Of a DNA stretch of 64,000 nucleotides, positions 56,363 through 64,000 are shown in pieces (positions within the stretch are counted from its first letter, which is position 1; the number at the start of each line of letters is the position of its first letter). The stretch lies in the NCBI RefSeq assembly GCF_006475605.1, contig NZ_SSBC01000010.1, positions 620,001-684,000 of the forward strand, given 5' to 3'. The position numbers were made by a program, and so were the translations under genes. This stretch comes from Asticcacaulis tiandongensis (GTDB lineage Bacteria > Pseudomonadota > Alphaproteobacteria > Caulobacterales > Caulobacteraceae). The notes under the pieces were generated by a model, which worked only from the letters and a program-made list of their open reading frames with translations, searched no databases and had not been told where the DNA came from.

Positions 56363-56841
56363 TGAAATTCACCCTCATCATTGCCCTGCTGGCTTGCGCC
56401 TTCCCCGCCAGCGCCACAGACCTTACCGATCAGATGCTTTCAGTGCACAATACTGAACGACAGCTGGTCGGTGCGCCCCCTCTCAAATGGAATGCGCAAC
56501 TCGCTCAGGATGCTCAGGTCTGGGCCAATCATCTGGCAAGCCACGGCCTGTTCCAGCATTCAACCAGCGCTGATGGCGAAAACCTCTGGATGGGGACTGC
56601 AGGGGCTTATAGCTATAGACAGATGGCCCAACTCTGGGCCGACGAAAAAGCCAAATTCAGGTACGCCGCCTTTCCGGACATAAGCACAGATGGCAACTGG
56701 GCCAATGTCGGCCACTATACCCAGATGATCTGGTCAACCACGACCGAACTCGGCTGCGCCAAAGCCACCGGCAAAACGCAGGACATTCTCGTTTGTCGCT
56801 ATCGACGCCCAGGCAATGTGTATGGCCAGAAACCGTACTAG
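56362..56841 (+). CDS. Secreted CAP/SCP-domain protein
   Basis: The 159-residue protein has a signal peptide (MKFTLIIALLACAFPASA) and a full CAP (cysteine-rich secretory, PR-1) domain: MLSVHNTERQLVGAPPLKW, WANHLASHG, GENLWMG, NVGHYTQMIWSTTTELGCAKA and LVCRYRRPGNVYGQKPY. Bacterial CAP proteins are poorly understood; lipid binding or peptide cleavage have been proposed. The start codon is GTG. Translation may depend on opening of the hairpin that covers its ribosome site. The gap to the GH2 gene is 66 bases. Confidence 0.92.
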   Translation: MKFTLIIALLACAFPASATDLTDQMLSVHNTERQLVGAPPLKWNAQLAQDAQVWANHLASHGLFQHSTSADGENLWMGTAGAYSYRQMAQLWADEKAKFRYAAFPDISTDGNWANVGHYTQMIWSTTTELGCAKATGKTQDILVCRYRRPGNVYGQKPY

Positions 56842-56907
56842 GCATGGGTATGAAAGCGGCCTGGGCCTGCATCAGCTACGCGCAAGCCGCCCACCTGTAA
56901 GGCCTGC

Positions 56908-59823
56908 CTATCCCACCCGGAAGGTCGCAACGCTGGCCTTTAGAGTCTGTCCTGACGCTTTGACCGTGGCCGTGCCGGACGTGCCGGTCGATTGGACAAT
57001 GATCTGCGCCCAGCCATTAAACGCCTGTCTCTGCCATGGGGCAGCGGGTTGCGTCACACGCATTACACCCCATCTGGTGCCGCCGACTGAGCGATCCATC
57101 ATGCCCGGTATGCCCCCTTCGGGGGTTGACAGGACATAGGTCAGAGTGTTGACCGCTTTTAGGTGCCCCCTCTCCAGTTCAATCCACAGCGCGCCATCCG
57201 CCGATTTGGCGGTTACCCGTTCGCCATTAACGTAGACTTTTTGATCGGGCTGAAGCAGATCAATATACAGGGCGATCTTATCTTCCGGCCCTGTCACCGG
57301 ACGATCAAAGCGCCCTTGCAGAACCACGCCTTTTGTTAATGCGGGTTGTTGTTCGGGGGGCAACCATTTCATGGGGTCGCGCCAGTCTGAAGTATCGACT
57401 GACCCGCCAACCCATTCCGGTCGCCCTTCAATCGTATCCACAGCCAGTGACCGCCATGAACCTACATTATGATAGGTATGACGCTCTGCCGGACAATCGG
57501 CTTCGTGTGATCCGGGATTACCATTGCCCATCCCCAGAATGCGGATAGGCCCCGTGGCGTCAAACTGGATCATATCCGAGGCCGTCGGGACAATCTGACC
57601 AGCCTTATCCGTCACATTGACCCAGATGACAGCAATATCATCGCCATCGGCTTTCAGAGCAGTCTTATCGGGGGTCAGCCTGATCTGAGCCGCACTGCCG
57701 GTCGTGGCGACCTCGGCGCGTGCAACCGCCTTGCCGCCCGTATAGGCGCGCGCCTTCAGCTTTCCGGGCACATAAGGTACCTCCCACTTGAGATGCGAGG
57801 CGGCAACTATCGTCTTGCGACCCAATGAGCGGCCATTGAGAAACAGTTCCACTGCCTCGGCATTGGAATAGACACGTACATCCATCGCCTCGCCTTCTCG
57901 CCCCGCCCAGTTCCAGTGCGGCAGGATGTGAACCATAGGCTCAGGCCGCCACACAGATTTCAGGTAGTAGGCCGTGTCCTTAAGCACGCCGGTCGTATCG
58001 ATCATACCGAACTGGGACGAAATGGCGGGCCAGCCAAAGGGCGTGGTTTCACCGCGGTAGTCAAAGCCCGTCCAGATGAACATGCCCGACATCCAGGGAC
58101 GTTCAATAACCCGCCGCCAGCCTTCTTCGATGCTCAGGGAATTGCCCGGACGCCCCTGACGGTCATAGGCGTTAAGGTGCGAATTGGATCGATCATCAAA
58201 ATAGATGCCGCGCGTGGTCAGGGTCGACCCCTCCTCCGACATCATGGCCGGTTTGTCAGGGTGAGCGCGGTGGAAGGCGTCCACATCGTGTTGCGCGCCA
58301 TAGTTGAAGCCGATGACGTCCGCCCCCAGTGACACGCCCCTGCCCGAAGAACTGGTCGCCACAGTTGTGCGTCGCGTCGGATCAAGCCGTTTAACATAGG
58401 CCTGCATTTCGACTGCCAGATGTGTGCCCAATGGATTGTTCTCAAGCGCCCATTCTTCGTTACCCACTGACCAGATAATAACGCTGGGGTGATTGCGATC
58501 CCGGCGAACAAGGCGTTCAAGCTGCCCCTTTATTTCCGGACTTGTTCCCATCATGCGATGCTCGTTGACCACAAGCATGCCCAGTTGATCCGCCGCCGCC
58601 AGAAGTTCAGGCGTCGGCGGATGATGCGCGGTTCGGTAGGCGTTGACACCAAAGGATTTGAGTTGGTTGAGGCGCCAGGTCTGCAGACCATCGGGCAAGG
58701 CCACGCCAACGCCCGCGTGATCCTGATGGTTATTGGTTCCCTGTAGCTTGAGGTTCTTGCCATTCAGGAAAAAGCCCTTTTCCGGATCAAAAACAATCGT
58801 CCGAATACCGAAGCGCGTATTATAGGCATCAACGACGGCACCGCCTTTGATCAGGGTCGTGCGCAGGTGATAGAGATTGGGCGCCTCAAGCGACCATAAG
58901 GCCGCATCGGCAATGGCAAGTTTTGCGGTAAACTGACCAGAGCTATGGGCCTCAACCGTCAGACCATGCGCTTCACCCTCAGCCACCTTTCGTCCGTCAG
59001 GACCATAGGCTTCATGACGCAGAATAAAAGTTTCACTTGTCTCAGCAGAATTATCAACCGTCACGTCAATATCCAGATCGGCTTGCGTCGCCGTCACGGT
59101 TGATTTGACGAAGGTCCCCCACTGAGCCACATGCAACGGTGCGGTTTTGGTCAGCCAGACATGGCGATATATACCGGCCCCCTCGTAGAACCACCCTTCT
59201 TCAACCGTGGCATCAACCCGCACCGCGATCAGGTTTTGGCCATCGAAATTGACATAATCGGTGATGTCATAGCGAAAACCCGAATAACCGCTGGGTTCGG
59301 TGCCCATATAATGACCGTTTACCCAGACAACGCTGTTACGGTACACACCATCGAATTCGAGGGAAATTCGCCGCCCCTTGTCACTGGCGGTCAACGCAAA
59401 AGTCTTGCGATACCAGCCCACACTGTTTTCGGGGAAGTTTCGCCCGATTGCCTTGGAACCATGGTTCGTATTCGCTCGCGCATCGAAGGGCAGTTCGACC
59501 GCCCAGTCATGCGGTACATTAACCTGACGCCAGGCGGCATGGCTGAATTCGCTACTGGCGGGGCCGTCACCATATCCGGCCTTGGCAAAAAAGAACGGGC
59601 GCAGACCATGCCCGAAATCCTTGTCGGCATCGGTTGCATGCCCAAGAGCAAAATACCAGTCCTTATCCAGACGCTGGCGTGAACGTATCGCCGGATCTAT
59701 ACCGTCGTCAAATCCCGTTGCCAGAAGTGGTGCGTGAGATTGCGCGGCCCACCCGGCCCCCGCGATGCTGGCCGACAGCGCTAAACTGGCGCCGCCAGCG
59801 AGTAAAAGCTGACGTCTGTTCAT
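56908..59823 (-). CDS. Glycoside hydrolase family 2 (beta-galactosidase-like), Tat-exported
   Basis: The 971-residue enzyme starts with a twin-arginine leader (MNRRQLLLAGGASLALS), so it is exported folded. The GH2 sugar-binding domain (about 85-230) has VNVPHDWAVELPF and VWVNGHYMGTEPSGYSGFRYDIT. A TIM barrel follows with the acid/base Glu in SVGNEEWAL (near 454) and the nucleophile in MMSEEGS (near 529). C-terminal Ig-like domains and a further domain with GGIPGMMDRSVGGTRWG complete it. Beta-galactosidase activity on plant or algal glycans is likely, but beta-glucuronidase-like specificity cannot be excluded. Confidence 0.92.
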   Translation of the reverse strand: MNRRQLLLAGGASLALSASIAGAGWAAQSHAPLLATGFDDGIDPAIRSRQRLDKDWYFALGHATDADKDFGHGLRPFFFAKAGYGDGPASSEFSHAAWRQVNVPHDWAVELPFDARANTNHGSKAIGRNFPENSVGWYRKTFALTASDKGRRISLEFDGVYRNSVVWVNGHYMGTEPSGYSGFRYDITDYVNFDGQNLIAVRVDATVEEGWFYEGAGIYRHVWLTKTAPLHVAQWGTFVKSTVTATQADLDIDVTVDNSAETSETFILRHEAYGPDGRKVAEGEAHGLTVEAHSSGQFTAKLAIADAALWSLEAPNLYHLRTTLIKGGAVVDAYNTRFGIRTIVFDPEKGFFLNGKNLKLQGTNNHQDHAGVGVALPDGLQTWRLNQLKSFGVNAYRTAHHPPTPELLAAADQLGMLVVNEHRMMGTSPEIKGQLERLVRRDRNHPSVIIWSVGNEEWALENNPLGTHLAVEMQAYVKRLDPTRRTTVATSSSGRGVSLGADVIGFNYGAQHDVDAFHRAHPDKPAMMSEEGSTLTTRGIYFDDRSNSHLNAYDRQGRPGNSLSIEEGWRRVIERPWMSGMFIWTGFDYRGETTPFGWPAISSQFGMIDTTGVLKDTAYYLKSVWRPEPMVHILPHWNWAGREGEAMDVRVYSNAEAVELFLNGRSLGRKTIVAASHLKWEVPYVPGKLKARAYTGGKAVARAEVATTGSAAQIRLTPDKTALKADGDDIAVIWVNVTDKAGQIVPTASDMIQFDATGPIRILGMGNGNPGSHEADCPAERHTYHNVGSWRSLAVDTIEGRPEWVGGSVDTSDWRDPMKWLPPEQQPALTKGVVLQGRFDRPVTGPEDKIALYIDLLQPDQKVYVNGERVTAKSADGALWIELERGHLKAVNTLTYVLSTPEGGIPGMMDRSVGGTRWGVMRVTQPAAPWQRQAFNGWAQIIVQSTGTSGTATVKASGQTLKASVATFRVG

Positions 59824-60690
59824 AGTTTCCCTGTCCTCATTTTTATGGCTGCGATTTTTATGAATGATCACCCCATAAAACCTATCCATGGTCTGGGGCC
59901 TGATCGCCGCGTACAGCCTCAAGGCATTAAATACATCAAATTTAATTAATCAAGACATAGAGTCTGAGTTCAAGCGCCACCGGCCTATGAATTCATGTCT
60001 GACGGATTAGCAAACCGTGGACGCTTTCTTGCCTGTTCAAACGGGCTTCAAATCAGAGGATTGCGATACCTGCCTAACGAAAGCCCGCTGGAATGCAGGA
60101 CGCATCTGGCCGCGAACAATGTAATCTGACAGATTGGGAAAATTATCCGCTAGTCCCAAGTCTTTCCACCGTCGAAGATTATCAATGCTCGCGCCGACAA
60201 CATGTCCGGCATCTACGCCGCCGGTGACCTCGCCAATCCGGGTATACCCTCCGTCACCACAACCATGTGGCAAGGCGCAATGGCGGGTATCTTTGCTCAA
60301 CAGTCGATGCTGGTTTGAAAGCAACCGGCAACAGCACGACAGCTTACTTAAGCTAAACTAAAAACGAGGGCGTTACCTTGGACAAGTGAGGCGCGCTTCC
60401 AGCGAGCGCCTCCTCCGGTCACCCCAATCAGACGGCTTCCCAAACCCGATTAAGGATCTGCACGGCGAGCGCTGCCTTGTCCTGGGGTAAGAACCGACCG
60501 GAATGCTGGGCCACCATCACTGGCGTATCTTGGATCGCGTAGCTCGCTTGCTCGTACTAACCCGCCTGTTTCAAGATGTGAGTTGCCAGCACATCTCGGA
60601 CATTATGGGGACCGTGCGTCAAGAGACCTTTAACCGCGCGACTAACATGCGGGATTCTTTGAATTCACTGATGATGCAGGAAAAAGAAAG
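59824..60690. other. Gene-poor relic region upstream of tRNA-Gln
   Basis: About 870 bases without an intact gene. It contains a thioredoxin-reductase-like C-terminal remnant (60154-60318, +) and a roughly 40-codon remnant on the minus strand (60428-60549) ending QILNRVWEAV. The rest shows only short shadow frames. The A+T-rich part 59900-59990 should hold the GH2 promoter; I cannot name its elements. Confidence 0.5.
60154..60318 (+). pseudogene. Remnant of a thioredoxin reductase-like flavoprotein, C-terminal end
   Basis: An open stretch without a start codon reads KIINARADNMSGIYAAGDLA and then PGIPSVTTTMWQGAMAGIFAQ before a stop. The GIYAAGD block is the conserved FAD-binding end of thioredoxin reductase-like NAD(P)/FAD enzymes. 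All upstream domains are absent: a stop codon precedes the fragment at 60151. It is a decayed copy. Confidence 0.75.
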
Positions 60691-60764
60691 TGGCTGGGGA
60701 ACTAGGACTCGAACCTAGAATGACGGTACCAAAAACCGGAGTGTTACCATTACACCATTCCCCA
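60691..60764 (-). tRNA. tRNA-Gln(TTG)
   Basis: A 74-nt tRNA with encoded CCA. On the minus strand it starts TGGGGAATGGTGTAATGG, the anticodon loop TTTTGGT gives anticodon TTG, the T arm is CTAGGTTCGAGTCCTAG and the acceptor closes with TTCCCCAGCCA. Confidence 0.97.
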
Positions 60765-60888
60765 GCAGGAATGTCCTTACCGATCTCGTAGTGCATATCA
60801 GCGAAGGAGGCGCTTCACTACCCCAAGCTTTTGTGACATGCAATCCCCCTGAAAAAATTTTCCCCAACCTTTTGAGACTTTATCGCCA

Positions 60889-61374
60889 GTGACAGCGCAT
60901 CCCTATCATTTAAAACCGGTTCAAACCTATAACCGTCTGATGTCAGATAGCTTTCACCGACTGAATGCGCGCGCCATATTAGCCGATGCCACCACCGACA
61001 CATTAACGGACGCGCAACTGGCCGAAGCGCTATTCTATGCCCCTGAGGCCATTGTGTCTCACGGCACAGAACCAGACCCCGTATTTCGTTACGCCAATGC
61101 AAGAGCCCTTGAACTGTGGGGCATGGACTGGGATAGTTTCACCCGCCTGCCCTCGCGCCTGTCTGCGGAAACAGACCCATCAATTCAGTCTGACCGTAAA
61201 GCGCTGCTGGCCTCTGCGCTCGAAAAAGGCGCTATCAACGATTACAGTGGCATCCGCATATCGGCGACCGGCAAACGCTTCCGCATCAGGGACACTGTGC
61301 TGTGGAACGTGAGCGCACCTGATGGCACCCTGCACGGGCAGGCTGCGTTAATAGGTCGCTGGGACCCCCTCTAG
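60889..61374 (+). CDS. MEKHLA-domain (PAS-like) protein
   Basis: The 161-residue soluble protein matches the MEKHLA domain, a PAS relative: LFYAPEAIVSHGTEPDPVFRYANARALELWGMDWDSFTRLPSRLSAE in the middle, then IRISATGKRFRIRDTVLWNV at the end. It probably binds a small ligand or acts as a stress sensor; no partner is encoded beside it. The GTG at 60889 gives a family-like N-terminal helix; an ATG at 60940 is an alternative. tRNA-Gln lies upstream in the opposite direction. Confidence 0.85.
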   Translation: MTAHPYHLKPVQTYNRLMSDSFHRLNARAILADATTDTLTDAQLAEALFYAPEAIVSHGTEPDPVFRYANARALELWGMDWDSFTRLPSRLSAETDPSIQSDRKALLASALEKGAINDYSGIRISATGKRFRIRDTVLWNVSAPDGTLHGQAALIGRWDPL

Positions 61375-61414
61375 GGCTTTTCCATAGCGCCGCTTTGTGA
61401 TACGCGCACGCCCT

Positions 61415-62311
61415 ATGTCACACACAGAATCCGACAAACCCTTCGTCATCGCCGCCTACTACCATTTCTTCGATTTCAAAAACTTCGAAGCGATGCAGGC
61501 CCCGCTGCTTGAGCGTCTGCAATCCCTGTCCATCAAGGGATCGCTGCTGATCACGCGCGAAGGGGTCAATTCGACCATAGCCGGTACGCGCGAAGCCATC
61601 AACAGCTTCCTGACCTACCTTCAGGACGAACTGATCGGTGAGAAGATCGAGTGGAAGGAATCCTACGCGGATTACCAGCCCTTCGGTAAGGCCCGTGTGC
61701 GACTCAAAAAAGAAACCATTTCGCTGGGCGAACCGGTAAGCCTCGAAAAACGCGGTCAGTATGTCGATCCAAAGGACTGGAACGATCTGATCCGCCGCAA
61801 TGACGTGGTGATTGTCGATACGCGCAATGATTATGAGGTCAATCTCGGCACCTTCAAAAACGCCCTTGACCCGCAAATTCCGACTTTCAAATTCCTGCCT
61901 GAATGGACGCGCCAGAACGCTGACCAACTTAAGGGCAAGAAGATTGCCACCTTCTGCACCGGCGGCATCCGCTGTGAGAAATATACCGCCTGGATGCTCG
62001 ATAACGGCTTTGAGGACGTTTACCACCTCAAAGGCGGCATCCTGCAATATTTCGAAGAAGTGCCCGCCGAAGAGTCTCTCTGGGAAGGCGAATGTTTCGT
62101 CTTTGATGAACGCATTGCCGTGGATCACAACCTGAAACCTTCGGATAATGCCGCGCTGTGCCTCTATTGTGACCACGCCCTGACCGCAGAAGATCAGGCA
62201 AGCCCGCTCTACGTCAAGGGCGTCTCCTGCCCTCATTGCCACGGCGACCCCAGATATCAGCACGACCGGCCGCCAACCGATAAACCGGCCAGAGGCCGCA
62301 TAAGGTTCTGA
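61415..62311 (+). CDS. trhO: tRNA uridine(34) hydroxylase TrhO (rhodanese-like, YceA)
   Basis: The 298-residue enzyme introduces the hydroxyl group of 5-hydroxyuridine at wobble position 34 of tRNAs in an oxygen-dependent way. An N-terminal ferredoxin-like domain (about 10-95) has LLITREGVNSTIAGT. The rhodanese domain (about 120-220) has VIVDTRNDYEVNLGTFKNA and the active-site CTGGIRCEKY. A C-terminal zinc-type segment has cysteines in CLYCDHALT and VSCPHCHGD. The ATG at 61415 is preferred over a GTG six codons upstream. Confidence 0.94.
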   Translation: MSHTESDKPFVIAAYYHFFDFKNFEAMQAPLLERLQSLSIKGSLLITREGVNSTIAGTREAINSFLTYLQDELIGEKIEWKESYADYQPFGKARVRLKKETISLGEPVSLEKRGQYVDPKDWNDLIRRNDVVIVDTRNDYEVNLGTFKNALDPQIPTFKFLPEWTRQNADQLKGKKIATFCTGGIRCEKYTAWMLDNGFEDVYHLKGGILQYFEEVPAEESLWEGECFVFDERIAVDHNLKPSDNAALCLYCDHALTAEDQASPLYVKGVSCPHCHGDPRYQHDRPPTDKPARGRIRF

Positions 62312-62413
62312 CCCGCCCCCTCAGGCCTGTGGGTAATTATTACACCGTCTTCATTTGACGCCATCCGACAAACCTTTATTGTGGCCCCTGATTTGGGGGC
62401 GACAGGAAGATAT

Positions 62414-64000
62414 ATGAAACAGTTTCTGATTACGGTTGGCGCGGTTCTGACGGCGTTTTTTCTCTTCTTCATCGCTCTCCCGTTTATACTGATTGTTTCA
62501 ATCGCTGCCGCATCAAAGCCGGTGGCGCCCTCGTCGGTCACCTTGCTGGTCGATCTGCGCGAAGGTCTGACGGACCAGAGCCGCCCCACGCCGTTTGATT
62601 TCATTACCGGCAAGTCACTGTCGACCATGGACGTCGTGCAGGCCCTGCACAATGCCGCCAGCGATCCCAAGGTTAAATCCGTCCTGATTCGTCTGCCCGA
62701 AGGCGGCATGATGCCTGCCGCTGCCGAAGAAATCCGCGCCGCTGTCCTGCACGTCCGCAAAGCCAACAAAACCGTCATTGCGCACTCTCAGGGCCTCTAT
62801 CCCGATACACTGGTCATGGCCAGCTATGCGGTCGGGGCCTCGGCCTCAGAGCTTTGGATGCAGCCGCGCTCGGCTTTCCATGTCACAGGTATTGCCACCG
62901 AAAGCCTGTTCTATAAGCGCGCCTTCGACAAGTACGGCATCTCGCCCGAAATGGAGCAGCGCTACGAATACAAGAACGCGGTCAACCCCTACCTCTATAG
63001 CGATTTTACGCCTGAACACCGCGAAGCCACCCTCTCCATGCTAGGGGGCATCTACGAGTCCCTTACCTCTGCTGTGGCTCAGGATCGCCCGGAAAAAAAG
63101 CGCGATGCGGCCGCCCTCAGGGCCGTGCTTGAGGCTGGCCCCTATAGTGCCGAAAAAGCACTCGAACTGGGTCTGATTACCAAGCTCGGTCAGGTACATG
63201 AGGCCGAACGCGAAGCCCTCTCCAAGGGCGACGCCAACACCGCCCTTCTGGATGTACGCGACTATAATCGCATGTCGACCTCCAGCGGCTCGGTGACCAT
63301 CGCCGTCATCAACGCCGAAGGCCCGATCATGACCGGCAAAGGCGTGCCACAAGCCTTTGGTGGCGACGCGCAGATCCTGTCTGACGACACCTCCAAAGCC
63401 TTTTATGACGCCATTGATAATGACGCCGTAAAAGCCATCATCTTCCGCGTGTCGTCACCGGGCGGCACCGACACCGCCTCCGAACAGATTGCCCAGGCCG
63501 TCAAGGCAGCCAAAGACGCCGGCAAGCCGGTCATTGTCTCTATGGGCGATTATGCCGCGTCCGGCGGTTACTGGATTTCTGCGGATGCCTCCGCCATCGT
63601 CGCCAACCCGTCAACCCTGACGGGCTCGATTGGCGTCTATGGCGGCAAGCTGGCTATCGGCGACGCCTTAAGCCGTTTTGGTCTTGATATGCGCCAGATC
63701 GGTGTCGGGGGCGACTATGCAGGAGCCTATGCGGCAGGCAAAGAATTTACCCCGGCCCAGAAGGCCTCTATTTCCGGCTGGATCGATCAGGTCTACGAAG
63801 CCTTTATCCAGAAGGTCGCCAAAGGCCGCAATCTCGCCCCCGAAAAAGTGCGCGACATTGCCAAGGGTCGCGTCTGGACCGGCGCTCAGGCGCAAAAAAT
63901 CGGTCTCGTTGATAAGCTGGGCGGTTTTTACACCGCTGTGGATGAGGCGAAAAAACTGGCCAAGATCAGTGACAATACCAAGGTCAAGCTGGTCAATTAC
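62414..64000 (+). CDS. sppA: Signal peptide peptidase SppA, long form (runs off window)
   Basis: The first 529 codons are present and open to the window end. An N-terminal transmembrane anchor (about residues 5-35) is followed by two tandem S49 (ClpP-like) domains. The catalytic pair is Lys187 in YEYKNAVNPY of the first domain and Ser383 in GDYAASGGYWISA of the second, so this is the duplicated 67K-type SppA that degrades cleaved signal peptides in the inner membrane, facing the periplasm. GACAGGAAGATAT precedes the ATG. Confidence 0.95.
   Translation, partial: MKQFLITVGAVLTAFFLFFIALPFILIVSIAAASKPVAPSSVTLLVDLREGLTDQSRPTPFDFITGKSLSTMDVVQALHNAASDPKVKSVLIRLPEGGMMPAAAEEIRAAVLHVRKANKTVIAHSQGLYPDTLVMASYAVGASASELWMQPRSAFHVTGIATESLFYKRAFDKYGISPEMEQRYEYKNAVNPYLYSDFTPEHREATLSMLGGIYESLTSAVAQDRPEKKRDAAALRAVLEAGPYSAEKALELGLITKLGQVHEAEREALSKGDANTALLDVRDYNRMSTSSGSVTIAVINAEGPIMTGKGVPQAFGGDAQILSDDTSKAFYDAIDNDAVKAIIFRVSSPGGTDTASEQIAQAVKAAKDAGKPVIVSMGDYAASGGYWISADASAIVANPSTLTGSIGVYGGKLAIGDALSRFGLDMRQIGVGGDYAGAYAAGKEFTPAQKASISGWIDQVYEAFIQKVAKGRNLAPEKVRDIAKGRVWTGAQAQKIGLVDKLGGFYTAVDEAKKLAKISDNTKVKLVNY

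Noticed and set aside
60037-60324. A 95-codon minus-strand frame
   Set aside because: It is antisense to the thioredoxin reductase-like remnant, which explains the sequence better.
60503-60718. A 71-codon frame ending ESGWGTRTRT
   Set aside because: Its end is translated tRNA-Gln sequence and the rest lacks coding character.
61418-62263. A 281-codon minus-strand open frame opposite trhO
   Set aside because: trhO carries all family motifs on the plus strand; the antisense frame is a codon-bias artefact.
1-64000. CRISPR array, rRNA operon or intact prophage
   Set aside because: No regularly spaced repeats, no rRNA sequence and no phage structural genes are seen.

Overview
The window reads as a chromosomal segment of an alphaproteobacterium of the family Caulobacteraceae, most plausibly Asticcacaulis (an inference; no 16S rRNA gene is present). 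The main evidence is the tig-clpP-clpX-lon-hup block with a HAD phosphatase gene (cicA) lodged convergently between clpP and clpX, as in Caulobacter. A membrane M23 peptidase gene overlapping a bactofilin gene, an alphaproteobacterial-type glutamate-cysteine ligase and an RpoH-type promoter upstream of lon fit the same picture.

Layout. Positions 1-26.5 kb are ordinary chromosome. In order they hold an AsmA-like protein (cut by the window edge), a peroxiredoxin, M23 peptidase plus bactofilin, a BrkB-like membrane protein, a peptide/proton symporter, gshA with rsmE, a PL10 pectate lyase lipoprotein, an M61 peptidase with a secreted partner, pirin plus OsmC, a PadR regulator with a HAAS-domain protein, hemerythrin, a hybrid histidine kinase, a YdeI-like protein, endonuclease V, nhaA, a BCCT transporter, an MFS symporter, a small zincin, NAD(P)HX dehydratase and msrA.

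Positions 26.6-34.1 kb are an accessory island abutting a tRNA-Ser(GGA) gene. A large serine recombinase reads antisense into the tRNA. Next come a HicB antitoxin stump, the 3' stump of hsdS, an hsdR with a one-base frameshift, an mrr whose last codons are frameshifted, and what I read as a broken Kiwa anti-phage locus (kwaA with an internal deletion, kwaB with a frameshift and a damaged 3' end). Almost every gene in the defence part is damaged, so it looks like a decaying defence island. No hsdM or hicA is present.

Positions 34.2-49.1 kb return to core genes: a SulP transporter, tRNA-Val(TAC), hup, lon, a radical SAM protein, an acyltransferase, clpX, cicA, clpP, tig, a methyltransferase, a metallo-beta-lactamase-fold pseudogene with three single-base losses, and the Sua5/TsaC gene. 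Positions 49.2-64 kb carry a cytochrome b561-YceI fusion, an acyl-CoA dehydrogenase, an unusual leaderless trypsin-like protease, oligopeptidase B plus a GNAT acetyltransferase, a CAP-domain protein whose ribosome binding site lies inside a perfect inverted repeat, a Tat-exported GH2 glycosidase, a relic region, tRNA-Gln(TTG), a MEKHLA protein, trhO and the 5' part of sppA.

Functional themes are cytoplasmic proteostasis (tig, clpP, clpX, lon), envelope remodelling (M23 peptidase with bactofilin, SppA, BrkB-like protein), redox and thiol defence (peroxiredoxin, MsrA, OsmC, GshA), plant-polymer use (PL10, GH2) and a decayed phage-defence island. Several terminators, an RpoH promoter, candidate operators and a modular palindromic repeat family can be read directly. 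All gene functions are assigned by recognising family motifs by eye, not by database search.
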